A stretch of DNA of 64,000 nucleotides from Tachypleus tridentatus (taxonomy: Eukaryota > Arthropoda > Merostomata > Xiphosura > Limulidae). The notes below the pieces were generated by a model, which had not been told where the DNA came from, searched no databases, and was given only the letters and a program-made list of their open reading frames with translations. A program made the translations under genes and the position numbers. Location: positions 58,954,107 to 59,018,106 of the forward strand of contig NC_134829.1 of assembly GCF_004210375.1 (NCBI RefSeq). The letters are read 5' to 3'. Numbering within the stretch: position 1 is the stretch's first letter; each line of letters begins with the position of its first letter. Below are positions 1-11,020 of this stretch, piece after piece.

Positions 1-242
1 TGATGATATTTATTAAATTAAACATTTATAGAAATATGAAAGAACGTTTCAAAAACTGAAATGTTACATTAAGAAAAAATACATTAACGAGGGCTGACAT
101 TACTTATATTACTAGTTTGTTAAATGATTTATGCTTAAGTTTTGGATGCTTTTGTTCTCGGTTCATTGGTAATTTAACTGAGAAATGGACATGTTAAGAT
201 GCTGGGTGCAAAAGTACCTTAACATCAAATAAAGAGATAGAC

Positions 243-475
243 ATGCTTAAAGTCGGAACATGTAGTCCGTTTAGGTTTGAATTTCCGTCACACCAAACAT
301 ACTAGCCGTTTCAGAGATGGTGGAGTTATAATGTGACGTGCAATATCACTAATCGTTAGCAAGTTGGTGCTGGGAGGTGATGACTAACTACTTTCCCTCA
401 ACTCTTATACTGTTCAAGAAAGGATGGCTATCGTAGGTAGCCCTTGTGTAACTTTACGAAAAACTGAAAACAAAG
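243..475 (+). mobile_element. Old diverged tRNA-derived SINE
   Basis: The body follows the main SINE consensus: a CACACCAAACAT motif, a TTATAATGTGACG block, a GGTGATGACTA block, and a tail with TAGCCCTTGTGTAACTTTACG. The head is degraded. The copy at 28,969 shows it predates the duplication. Confidence 0.75.
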
Positions 476-1488
476 CTAACATATAACGATATACTTATCC
501 AGTGTAACTTTTTTATATAAATTTTATACTTTTTTATATAATCGTTTAATTATGCTGATGGTATGAGTAGCCTAGCCCTCAAAGTATGAGGTGCTAAAGT
601 CTTGGATAAAAAGTTTTATTTATGTTCTATATTGATATTAAGATCCATACACATGTAATAACCACAGAGTAAATGTTGGAAATGTAAGAATGCAGCGTAT
701 GACCGGACAAACAGAATTAGGAAACTAAAATAACTACACGTTTTTTTTTACTCAGATATGTAATTCTTGTAATAAGGATTTAGAAACTTGAATGACTATG
801 ATAACTAATTAATTTTTAACCATTATTTTTTATTTTGTAACATAGATTTCTGAAATTAAGTACAATTCGATACAGTGGGCTGTCGGCGCTCTGCCCTTGG
901 CGAGAATACAGTTGAGAACAGCTCTTTAGGTAATGAAATCCAGCTATTATTACATACTAACATATTAACACAAAATAGTATCAGTAAATTTATTAACAGC
1001 CATAAGAACTTTTTTATATTAACGAATCGCATCAAGTGCTACATACCAATAATAATGAGAGGCAAAATATTTCCCAAAACGTCATTTGTATGTCCAGCCT
1101 GATACGGTTTACGTGATTTTTATCATAAGATATATATAGCATGGTTATTAATGCAGAGGTTAGTGAAGCAAAGAAGGTTTTCCGATAATAAAAGAGTTGA
1201 AGAACCACTTCAAGCGAAGATATCCTTTGGACTAATTCCTCTCTGAATGATTTTACACTTCTTATGATTTAGTGTCTGAATTGGACTAAATACGACAAAA
1301 AAAACCGGTAGTTAAAAGGTATTTGACTTAAAACTTTTAATTATAATTTCATTTATAAAAACAACACGTGATCGACCATATCATTACAGACGAGGCCTCT
1401 CGTTATCACTAGAGATCGTAAAGACAACAAGATTCGTAATGTTGTTTATGAATACAGATAACAGTACATATATAAATATACGAGAAAT
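476..1488. other. No recognisable feature
   Basis: AT-rich single-copy-looking sequence apart from its partner at 29,204-30,233. I see no exon, RNA or element. The 75-codon frame at 875-1,102 is disrupted in the partner and is not counted as a gene. Confidence 0.5.
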
Positions 1489-1719
1489 GGCCCGGCATGG
1501 CCAGATGGGTTAAGGCGTTCGATTCATTATCCGAGGGTCACGGGTTTCAATCCCCGTCGCTCTAAACATGTTTTACCTTTCAGCCGTGGGGGCGTTATAA
1601 TATGACGGTCAATTCCACTATTCGTTGGTAAAAGAGTAGCCCAAGAGTTGGCGGTGGGTGGTGATGACTAGCTTCCTTCCCTCTAGTCTTACACTGCTAA
1701 ATTAGGAACTGCTACCGAG
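1489..1719 (+). mobile_element. tRNA-derived SINE, 3'-truncated
   Basis: Starts with GGCCCGGCATGGCC, followed by a tRNA-like A-box and B-box head, the TTATAATATGACGGTCAA block, and the AAGAGTAGCCCAAGAGTTGG block. It stops inside the conserved GACTAGCTTCC...AAATTAGG region, where an inverted head of the same family begins. Confidence 0.9.
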
Positions 1720-1806
1720 CCGAAAGGGTTAGTATGTTTGGTGCGACATGGATTCGAACACGCGAATTGCGGGTCGAACGTCTTAACCCACCTTTCCATT
1801 CCGGGC
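1720..1806 (-). mobile_element. Inverted SINE head
   Basis: Reverse complement of the tRNA-like head of the same SINE family, ending in CCGGGCC. It directly follows the plus-strand SINE, giving a head-inverted pair that could fold in RNA. The same arrangement is at 30,234-30,545. Confidence 0.8.
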
Positions 1807-1877
1807 CTACTAGCTTCTAATATTCATGATTTGGGATATATATTGTATTCAAATTATACAGAGTATTGCATTCTTTC

Positions 1878-2000
1878 GCTGAATACAGTGGTAAGTCTAC
1901 GGATTTTCAACTCAAAAATCAGGGGCTCGATTCCTCTCCGTGCACCCAGCATATAACCCGACGCAGCTATCCTATAAGAAAAAAAATCACACACACACAT
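1878..2000 (+). mobile_element. Second SINE family (short, AC-repeat tail)
   Basis: A different tRNA-like head: an A-box-like CAGTGGTAAGTCTACGG, a B-box-like GGCTCGATTCC, then a short body ending in CTATAAGAAAAA and a (CA)n tail. About 120 bp. The duplicate is at 30,616. Confidence 0.65.
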
Positions 2001-2697
2001 GAGGTACAGTGAAAAAGTGGTCCATTTATTTGTTTTGAATTAAGCAGAAAGCCACACAATGTGATATCTGTGTTATCCCTACCATGAGTATTGAAACGCG
2101 ATTAATGATTTACATGTTATTAGAGTCCCATCTTCAAGTTGTAATACACACAACAATATTTAATAAAAGTTTTAAGTATAGGTATAAACGTGTTTTACTT
2201 TGCATAGGTTTAAAGTGGTTTTACTCTTGTATTAGAAAGAATTATAAGGTTTATTGCCTTATGATGTTGAATTTCCTCTTTGGTAAGTAATTGTTACCAA
2301 TGATATACTTACCTGAGGTGCAATTTTTAAAAAAAACGTGAGATTTTTTGTTGAGTCATATGAATTTTTTTCAGAGTTATGGTGTTGCTTCCCCGACTTA
2401 AAATACATGAGACTTACCATCATGTAATTTATATACGACATTAGTATTGTGTTTGCTTTCTATTTTTTTACCAGAATGAAATAATTTTGTTGTTAATTCT
2501 TTTTTGGATTAGGGTTATTCACAGGGTGATTATTAGGGTTATTCACAGGGTGATTATCGCATTGTTGACTTGTTACTTGAAATATCCTTCCCAGTCACTC
2601 TATAACCTAAAAATGTTGAATATTATTTGAATATCGTAATAAAAAGTTTTAAGTCACTCATTTCAGAATGTTTCCTAAACTAATTATCTTCAAGTGC
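2001..2697. other. Intergenic, with a 24-bp tandem duplication
   Basis: No gene seen. The block TTAGGGTTATTCACAGGG plus about six bases occurs twice in tandem at about 2,512-2,558 and only once at the matching site near 31,255. A diverged homologue of 2,200-2,470 lies at 45,650-45,930. Confidence 0.55.
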
Positions 2698-2708
2698 GTT
2701 TCTCAACA

Positions 2709-2990
2709 GGCATGGCATGGCCACGTGCGTAAGGCGTGTGACTCGTAATCCGTGGGTCGCGGGTTCGCGCCCGCGTCGCGCTAAACATGCTCGCCCTCCC
2801 AGCCGTGGAAGCGTAGAATATAACAGTCAATCCCACTATTCGTTGGTAAAAGAGTAGCCCAAGAGTTGGCGGTAGGTGGTGATAACTAGCTGCCTTCACT
2901 CTAGTCTTACACTACTAAATTAGGGACGGCTTGCACAGATAGCCCTCGAGTAGCTTTGTGCGAAATTACAAAACAAACAAACAAACAAAC
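2709..2990 (+). mobile_element. Full-length SINE with target-site duplication
   Basis: Complete member of the main family, from the GGCATGGCATGG head to a (CAAA)n tail. It is flanked by an 11-bp direct repeat, GTTTCTCAACA, at 2,698-2,708 and 2,991-3,001. This is the clearest definition of the element's ends in the A block. The partner at 31,446 has lost its 3' tail. Confidence 0.93.
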
Positions 2991-3001
2991 GTTTCTCAAC
3001 A

Positions 3002-3899
3002 AAATAAATGCACGAAATAGAATGCTTGCAATGGTGTTAAAATACTTACAATATAAATCCACGTGAGCAGTATCATTTTTATATAACATGGAGGCTTCAT
3101 TTCCAAATAATCTAAAGTTAACGATTTATTACTTTCGAAGGAACATGAAATCACATTCTCTTAATTTTTATGGGAGGACTTATCCATGTGGAAATATGAT
3201 TGGTAAACATACCTACCTCTAATTCCTATGAATACTACCATAAATCCCACACATTCTAAAGAGAAACCATTGGAACATTTGTACGTCTATATACTGATCC
3301 AATTAATCACGACTCCAGTCTTATTAGTGATATCGCCAAATTCAACATGCTAAGTAGATCGATACAATCTTTGAATATATTTATAGTAACACCAACAGGA
3401 TACTCTTGGAACATTAATCTTATTCCATTAATTGATACTAAAGATGACCTGCAAGGGATATTTCAGGGAAATGATGAAGAAGAACTCGTGATATTATTGG
3501 TACTGTATCAGTGCCAGGCTGCCCTTGAAATTTATAGTTATCATACTCTTCAGTTTATAGGAATGAATAAATCACCCCAAAACCGTTTTGAATATGCAAA
3601 CTGGTAAACAATGTGACAATCAATGAGATATGAAGTCGTAGTACAACAGAATTTATCAGAACTTCTTTATGACATAGCTTAGCATTTCGTAGATATTTTG
3701 ATGTAACCGAAGATTGCTCGCTTTTGGAAAAGGTATATGATAGGCCTTTGCAATGTAAATGTTTATATGTTCAAATATTAATTTAAATTTTCTAAACAAA
3801 CTTGGTTCGCTAGAACAATTCGGAAAAGTTCTGCAAAATTTCGTAGAAACACAAATGTCAGAGACGCTGAAGCAACGAAAAATATCTGGAAACTAGGTC
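3002..3899. other. Homologue of the intron upstream of the cysteine-rich exons
   Basis: From about 3,640 this matches 13,394 onward (intron 1 of gene B1). The part at 3,195-3,640 matches 45,990-46,430 at lower identity. An 86-codon frame at 3,347-3,607 is frameshifted in the partner copy and is not treated as coding. Confidence 0.6.
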
Positions 3900-5265
3900 A
3901 ACCTGGTATGGATTATTTATTTATTATTTATTTCTGACTTGGTAGTAGTTTAGGATTTTAAAGTCCTTAGAAGAGACCCTTAAGGCAAACCTGGGGCGCT
4001 CAGAAACCTTTGTTTCTCTTCAGCCCCACACGCGGATAAGGTAAGATGTGTCGTGAGGAGAAAGGTAGAAAAAACGAATTGAATGATGTATTACAGAAAA
4101 TAACGATAATATAGGAAATTTGAGGAGCGGGAGAGCTGGACTGGTACACTTTGGACGGAAATCATCATGATCACGAGCAGGGAGACCAAGCTGCAGCAGG
4201 TCACAAATTCGTAAAGGAACCGGTGACATAAGGAGGGATAGAGAAAGGAGAGAGAGAGAGAGAAGGAAAGATAATAAAATATGGAGAGAGCGATAGGAAA
4301 GAGGATAGTGTGGAGAGTGAGAGGAAGAGAGACAGAAGGTTCTTTTAGAGCTAGGGTGCCGGAGATCTATAAATCAAATGGCGAGAAATTAAATGTGTGG
4401 GAAACCGGTGTACGGAGAAAACCACTTTCACTGGGTGGGCGCGGAAAAAAATACCAACCCAGTGCCCAACCTGGAATGTAAAAACATTAATGACATATAA
4501 ATGAGTAACACAGTATTGTCTGTTTTATCGGTAATTGTTATTACTGGTCTCTGTGGTTTGTAGTCCAGTTTAATGGTGAAGTATACTTTGAGGTGTGTAT
4601 GCCAGTCGGAATAATTGGCGAGTTTGGGAGTTTCTGTCAGTAGCTTTAGTGTAGTATCGTTTGGTAAGTTTGATGAATCGATCCTTAATTGATAATAGTT
4701 GAGTAAGGAAGTTGAGGTATGCTGCGGGAGTATAGTTGGGGAGGCGGTAAGCGGTTTTAATGGTGCGGTTTTGCAGGTTTTGTAACACTGAGTATTGTCT
4801 TTCAGTCATGTTACATGTGGCCGAACTACCATATTCGAAAAGGGTCTAATGAATGCTTTGTATATTGCGAGAATGATTTTGGGAGAACAGACTTTGTTGG
4901 GGCCACTAATACGTTTAAGAAAGAAAATTCTATTACTTGCTCGGGTAGCGATTTTCTGAAAGTGTGGTGTCCAAGATAGGTTGTGAGACATGGTAAGGCC
5001 TAGAAAAGTGATAGACTTTGTGAAGATGGTGTTAGTTTTATTGAGGTTAAGTTTAATGTTTTTGATTTTTTTTTCTGAAAAGTTATGTCATTAACATATA
5101 TATTATAAAGTACTGGGCTGAGTACAGATCCTTGGGGCACGCCTGCATTTAAACTGAATGGGTGTGTGACCGAGGTATTTATCTTAACACTTGCCTTACG
5201 AATGGTAAGGGTATGGAAGAAACAATATAAGACTTTCATTTGTATCTGATACTCAGCAAGCAGCT
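3900..5265 (-). mobile_element. Jockey-like LINE relic, RT C-terminal part
   Basis: Read on the minus strand, it encodes the reverse-transcriptase palm motif NAGVPQGSVLSPVLYNIY, then the downstream FLGLT...LSWTPH region and a thumb-like segment with ERQYSVLQNLQNR. These are typical of jockey-type non-LTR RNA-dependent DNA polymerases. The sequence then runs into a 3' untranslated region with a GA-rich tract (about 4,240-4,262) and an (AAAT)n-like end near 3,910. The 5' part (endonuclease, fingers) is absent. The segment that should hold the catalytic Y/FADD motif is missing between the palm motif and FLGLT. Frameshifts and stops break the frame, so it is dead. The partner is at 32,620-33,895. 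Confidence 0.85.
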
Positions 5266-5653
5266 GGGAAAGAAAACAGATATGTGTGTTATTTTACTCA
5301 TAAACACACCGGTCACGTCACTGATGCAGCAACGATATGTGATTATATACCATCATCTTCGTATACTAGATGGATTAACAAAACCTCTATAGAGGAGTGG
5401 TAAGCCTTCAAAGCTACATAATTGATAAAGAGAAGAACTGTGAGTGCTTTCATAAAATCCCAAATTTCTGTGATTAGTTTAATGAGTTGACTCAGTTACT
5501 CAGCATATAAAGAAATAAAAGTCTGCTGTAAAGAAACGATTTAGAAGAACGCGTTTTATTTTTCGCACGAATCTCGCACTCTGTAAAACTTTCTATTCCT
5601 ATCGGTGACAGAAAATGAGCTAAAAATATTTAACTTTCTGTTGTTTTCTTCAG
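5266..5653. other. Intron-like sequence upstream of the A exons
   Basis: Matches the end of intron 1 of gene B1 (13,780-14,342), including the AAGAAAC...CACGAATC region and a pyrimidine tract before the exon. No other feature. Confidence 0.6.
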
Positions 5654-6062
5654 TGTATGTTCCAGCAGAAAACCTCACTTGCACTCGAGGATACGGAAGA
5701 GATGCTGACATGTGTTGTTAGTATATATTACACACAATAACGTTAATAGTTTCCATTAAACACAAAAAGATGACAGACTTTTAATATCGTGTAGTTTTGA
5801 TAAAATAAATTTGTTTTTTGATAATAAAGTCGTTGATCGGACTATAAAAATTAAACACTGAGTGAATAAATGCGTAGCTATGTACTTTTAACGGTTTTAG
5901 ATCCATGTCCTCCTGGTCACTATGACAATGGATTACAAACTTACTGCCTGCCGTGTCCAGGAGGGACTTATATGGCACATTTTGCTTCTGACGCCTGTAT
6001 AGCTTGTTCTGGAGATGAAATTACTGATGATGAAGGAGCTGATAATAAAGATCTTTGTAGAA
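5654..6062 (+). pseudogene. Copy A1: isolated cysteine-rich exon pair
   Basis: Two exons equivalent to exons 2 and 3 of gene B1. The first (5,654-5,716, 63 nt) encodes YVPAENLTCTRGYGRDADMC. The second (5,901-6,062, 162 nt) encodes the CPPGHYDNG...CLPCPGG...ACIAC...DLC ephrin-receptor-like block with its cysteines intact. Both are phase 1 at each end, so the frame is open across them. No signal peptide, Ig, membrane or tail exon is found nearby, and downstream sequence is repeats. The donor of the first exon is GTTAGT where the other three copies have GTAAGT. I read this as a leftover of an older tandem duplication. It could still be spliced as a cassette, but nothing here shows a promoter or a 3' end. 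Confidence 0.8.
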
Positions 6063-6461
6063 GTAATGGTTTTCTTTTATTGTTTCTTTAATAGTTAAAA
6101 TATGTTTATTTTTGTTAAAACAGGTGGTAACAGTTGTTGTAACGATTTGGTATGTTAACATTTTTTGTCAAACTTATATTTACATAAAAACATATATATG
6201 ACAAAGTGGTATTGTTTTGGTAAAATAGTTTATAATTCCATATATATATATACTTACTTTTACGAATTATTTCCCCTCTACTTTGAATGATTATATCACG
6301 TAGACATTCTATGTACCTGATATTATAATTAAAGTAAAAGTTCTTTTTGAAACAACACATGAATCAAAATCTACATGTATTTTTGTTAAAGTTACACAAA
6401 AATGTTTAGAAATGAGTAGTTTTTCGAGACTTGCGACTGTAATGTAAATCACTTAAACGTA
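6063..6461. other. Intron or intergenic remnant; indel site
   Basis: Matches 34,956-35,390 and then 38,430 onward. About 3 kb present at 35,390-38,430 in unit 2 is missing here at about 6,355. No feature recognised. Confidence 0.55.
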
Positions 6462-6832
6462 TCAGCCCCCAAATATAGCCTCGACATTAGACTTTGTTAG
6501 ACCAAGGCCTCTGATCAAGTCATCGAGGTCTCTTTGGTTGGGGTAGTGTGGGTTTCTCTTACCAGCTGCACCTCTGAAATTGTAATCTGGATCTTCAACG
6601 TCGATCTTCTCTTCTGATTTGCTGCTCTCTTTTGAAGATGGCTGCTTTCTTTCTGGCAAATTGGGTACGCTGAGGCAATGGATGATGGAAGGTTCCAATA
6701 CATGATAGCAAATGCATTCTTATCAACCCGACATTTGGAAAGGTCAACCACGGAGAAGTAGCAGTTGATTGAGTGGTCAGAGGGTTCACGTCAAATTCTT
6801 GAAATAGTGAACTCCATGTACTCTGTACCATC
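6462..6832 (-). pseudogene. Relic exon of a repetitive WREP/CYFC gene family
   Basis: On the minus strand, a 3' splice-like TTTTTCAG precedes a frame reading DGTEYMEFTISRI, then REPSDHSINCYF, then YWNLPSS. After a frameshift it continues with DPDYNF and QRDLDDLIRGLGLTKSNVEA and ends at a stop at 6,462-6,464. I recall the pattern WREPxDHxxxCYFC followed by DLNDLVRDLNLSK from many arthropod predictions that behave like repetitive or transposon-associated genes. Function is unknown to me. This copy has TGA in place of the family tryptophan, plus a frameshift it shares with the partner at 38,535-38,905, so it is dead. Part of the same family is at 12,745-13,110. Confidence 0.65.
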
Positions 6833-9585
6833 CTGAAAAAGAGCAAAATAAAATGATTATGAAGAATGAATTTATCTCATCCACAACTAATGTGTAAGAG
6901 GCTCATGCAAAATATTTTATATGTGATACTTTTCTATAATATTGGAGTTAAAAAAATAAATTAAAATATATTTAAATTTTAAAATATCCAAAATTTTATA
7001 TTATAAAATCTTGCTATTCAAACAAGCAACAATTGTCTATCTTACCTTCTAAAGTTTTTTACAATGTTCACAGGTAAAATGAGGTGCTCAGGGTTTGTTT
7101 TGATCCCTGCCAGACATGCCGAAAAATTAATGTAACCAAGCAACCCAGAAAAGAACTTATCATTACCGACTTTTAATAATGCAGAAATATAAACATCCAA
7201 ATATAGTCAACTACGTGGATAGCTTTCTTGATGGTGATGAACTCTGGGTTAGTGTTTTTTGTGTGACGTACATGTTAAATCTCTTATATTTCTAATCTTA
7301 CCTGTTTTAGAGTGTAGGTTAACGTACTGTTTTTATTTAATTAAGTGGTCAATTTCAAGCAACCCTACAAGTTTAAGAATATTTTTACATATCACTCTCA
7401 GAGGTCTGCTTTGTTTAAATTACAATTATAAATAATACGCAATAATTTTAGTGTGGGAGGATGCAGCCACATTTGCTTTAACACAATAACTTTATATTTC
7501 CATTCTCAGCTTCTACCAGTATGTTATCTCTTATGAGCATCTGTAGTTTTTAATATGCTTGATTCATCTTCCTGGTATGTTTTACACACAATGTTTTATA
7601 CGTGGTTGTTGAAATTATTTTATTCAAGAAAGGTTGAGTATGTTAAATTATTAGCAGCTTATACAATACCGTAAAATGTAGCTTTATCTACAAAACTGTA
7701 AACATTGTTTAGTGTGTATTAAATATTAAATTATTAAATTTTCAGTCTGTCACACAAAATACAGTCCAATGTAATATTTTATAAATGTTGGGAAACAGAT
7801 TACAGCATTAATTACCAATATATAAAATGAGTGTACATCAAAAACGAAAAACATCTTTTGACGTAGAAAAATAAAAGTTAGAAATTGAAGAATTAACAAA
7901 AATGTATAAAAGTGGTCTTTACAAATTCACGTTTCCTTTCTAAGAAAAACTGATAGTTCAAATGAAATACATACTGTATAAACTTACAAAGTGGTTTGGC
8001 ATGAAAATGGGTTAAAAAATTTAGAATTACAGAATTGATTTTATCGAAAAATCACAAACTAATTAAAGTTATCAAGAGCATATATTTAAAAACTACTGCA
8101 GGCAACAGTCTAATCTTTCAAGATTACATGGAAACATGAAAAATCTACTGTGTATGTTGTGCAAGTAATATTATGCTTAGCATTGTTTATCTATAATAAT
8201 AAAATGGTGTGTATGTGTGTATGTGTGTGGCCACCATAGCTCTAAAAGGAAAGAACCTTGAAATGTGACATTTTGCACCCTCGCTAAGTGGATCTCGACG
8301 GTATGCATCTGAGTATTAGTACTTATACACTTGTGTATGTATTCTTTTTATGTGGAAAGGTAGCAAAAGAAAAGAAGTGGTACCTTGTATAACAACTTCA
8401 CGAATATAAAATAGTCAATAAATGTTCGTGAAGATGTTTTCCAATAATGAGTTTTATGTCATGTTCCTGAGCAAGAAAACTATATAGGTTGTAGTTTTAT
8501 GGTGAAATAGGCTCAGAATATCTACAATCACATAGTCATGTAGCAGAGGTGGTCTGGGTCCCTTTTGGGGGCATGCAATTTTATTATGAGATGGGGCTCA
8601 TGCCATCCCACCAGTAATCAGAGTCATATGTGATCTTTGAATTAGATACAAGGAAGCCCGTGTCCACCTCGATCACACAAAATATATCGACCTAAAAACA
8701 AGACAGTTGTTCGGTACATTCGTTCATATAACATATAATACATAGAAAAACCAATTTGTCTTGGTAATCGTACTTTCCTGAAGTGGCTTTTGTCATGTTA
8801 CTTAGCAATGAAAGTATTGCTTAATACTGTACTGTAAATATAAAACGAAATATATAAATAACAAAAATGTAGAATATTAAAGAACTTCATTTTTCATTAA
8901 AAACATTGGTGACATAACAGCAAATACCTTAGTTCAAAAATAATTTAAGTTTAAAATTACCCAGAGGTAGTTACTCAAGGTCGTGGGTGTCAACCTACAA
9001 AGCCCACACTTTATTCACGGCCAGCTTAAAACTGGATGTTGCGGTTTGTAAGATCCTTTACCTCTTGGCAACAGATGTTAAAACAACTAATATATCAACC
9101 AAATAACATGATGAAAGTAATTCTGGTATTTTATTAATGTACAAAAACTTTGATATTTTTTGTTTTAATTAATTTTTATGTTGTTGTCTCCAACTATCAC
9201 AAGAAATACATATATATATATAAAATATTGAACACAACAAACACACTGATTTAACTTTTAAATAAATTAATATTTCATTTAGATACTCCAGGCAATACAA
9301 GATTTTCATCTCAACAACATAGTTCACAGATATATTAAAAGTTACAACATTTTACTTGGGAAAGATTGGACCATAAAATTAGATAAGTGCTTAAACATAT
9401 AATGACTTAGTGAACACAAGCATTTCTAAGTATTTTAGCTTGTCTGTAATAATTTGATGTTAGCATAGATTACTTGACAACATATACATATTATTAATAT
9501 GTTGACTAGCAGTTATTTACAAGTTATTTATGTTTTCTTTTTCTCTCTCATGGTAACTTTATTTTTGTTTCTTTCCATCATATAG
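6833..9585. other. AT-rich interval without a supported gene
   Basis: Collinear with 38,906-41,488. A possible upstream exon of the minus-strand pseudogene lies at about 7,046-7,160 (open frame containing NPEHLILPVNIVKNF next to a GTAAGA donor). The splice phases do not join cleanly, so I do not call it. A GTGTGTAT-type microsatellite is at about 8,203-8,231. Confidence 0.5.
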
Positions 9586-10453
9586 CTGTTTCGGAAAAAG
9601 TGCTCAGCTCTCCCCAAAACAAAATAAGCGAACATCATTGGTTGAAACTCGTCACTGCATAGCTCCAGAATTAGTAAGAGGGATAGAGTATGAACCTAAG
9701 GTTGAAATTTGGTCCCTTGGTATAACAGCCATTGAAATGGTCAATGGTCAACCTCCTTATCATTAGGAAAATAGTGACATGGTAAATATTGGTAACTAGT
9801 AATTATAGCCAATATCCAAGTTCCTAAAAGCTACATATTTATACTTTAAAACACAATCGTACGCTTTGTCGAGAATGTTTGTTACCAACTACAGGGAATA
9901 GCTATAATAAAGACAAAAACAAGACTTCACATTATTCAAACATGAAGATGTATTCAAGATAATGATGAACAGTTGAACGATCAAGCAACAATGAACATTT
10001 GAGAAAACTGTATACAGTAACAAACAATTAATTATTGAATGTACATGTTATATTATTATATTTCAACTTCTTAAACTATAGTATTTTCTGCAATAGTATC
10101 ACTACCATTTTGTTAACCCTCCTATAAATAAACACTAACACACTAGATAATTCACCCGTGTTATTTAACTAGTATAAAAGTGTACCTCTAGTAGTATTTA
10201 GACATTATTAGGAAGGATTATCCAAATATTTGTACACACTGTTAAGTTAGGTTATTTATTTAGTCATCAAGTCGCATTCTTATTGATTTACTCATCAAGT
10301 CGCACTCTTTTTCAGGTATTTGATTTGATATCAAAAAGTGGAAAACCAAACATTGAGAATAAAGATAACTTGTCTCCAGTGTTTCGAGACTTCCTGGACA
10401 GGTGTCTAGAAGTGGACATAAATAAACGATACACTGCTTCTGAACTCTTAAAG
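9586..10453 (+). pseudogene. PAK-like (STE20 family) kinase relic, two exons
   Basis: Exon a (9,586-9,781) reads CFGKSAQLSPKQNKRTSLVE, then RHCIAPELV and KVEIWSLGITAIEMVNGQPP. This matches the activation loop to subdomain IX of p21-activated kinases (DFG...TPYWMAPEV...KVDIWSLGIMAIEM). Exon b (10,316-10,453) reads VFDLISKSGKPNIENK, then LSPVFRDFLDRCLEVD and KRYTASELLK, which is subdomains X to XI. The exons meet in phase 0 with AG and GT borders. Broken features: the Asp of DFG is Cys in the visible codon, the TPYW segment is altered, and an in-frame TAG sits at 9,764-9,766 just after PPYH. No N-terminal lobe or regulatory domain is nearby. Retained introns point to a genomic fragment, not a retrocopy. 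The stretch is absent from unit 2. Confidence 0.82.
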
Positions 10454-10716
10454 GTGTGGTATAAATTGTTGTTATTTTACTAAGCTATTTTTGTTTGATT
10501 GACACTAGAGAAATGGTATATTATAAAACCCATCAAGCATTTGGAAACATCAGTTGAGTAACGTTTGTCATAATTAGAACGACGAAGAAAATCGTTAGAA
10601 TGAAGGAAACAGTTTCTCCAATGTGAGTTTTTACCCCATTTTGAAGAGTATGGTTTGTTTAACGTGTAAAAATTGCAAGTAACCCCTGTACTTTGCACTA
10701 TAAAACCCCTACTATG

Positions 10717-10900
10717 CGGGATCGCGTCCGCATTGCGCTAAACATGCTCGCCCTCCCAGCCGTGGGTGCGTTATAAAGTTACGGTCAATCCCACTATTCG
10801 TTGGTAAAAGAGTAGTCCATGAATTGGCGGTTTGTGGTGATGACTAGCTGTTTTCTCTCTGGTCTTACACTATTAAATTATGGACGGCTCGGTGCAGTGG
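10717..10900 (+). mobile_element. 5'-truncated SINE
   Basis: Begins within the B-box region (GGATCGCGTCCGCATTGCGC) and runs through the conserved body to AAATTATGGACGGCTCGG. It has no tail and no flanking repeat. It lies in the segment missing from unit 2. Confidence 0.85.
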
Positions 10901-11020
10901 GCTAACAACCCACTCACTTAAATACCTTTTGAGAATCCGCAAGTGATTGCGGCCCTATGTTCCTTGATGGAAAGGAGTGGTGAATGAATGATGAATGATA
11001 TACGATATATAGTTGTCACT
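10901..11020 (+). repeat. Possible non-LTR element 3' tail
   Basis: A GC-richer block with AGTGATTGCGGCCCTATG and TTCCTTGATGGAAAGG is followed by a degenerate (GAATGAT)n run, the kind of short-repeat tail some LINEs carry. It recurs at about 41,488-41,560. No protein similarity was seen, so this is tentative. Confidence 0.35.

Noticed and set aside
1489..1580. Functional tRNA gene
   Set aside because: A-box and B-box are present, but the head continues into the SINE body, lacks a clean acceptor stem and recurs many times.
3347..3607. 86-codon protein
   Set aside because: The frame is shifted in the near-identical partner at 32,100-32,320 and full of stops in the homologue at 46,100-46,400.
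9586..10453. Functional kinase gene
   Set aside because: Premature stop, loss of the DFG Asp, no N-lobe exons nearby and absence from unit 2.
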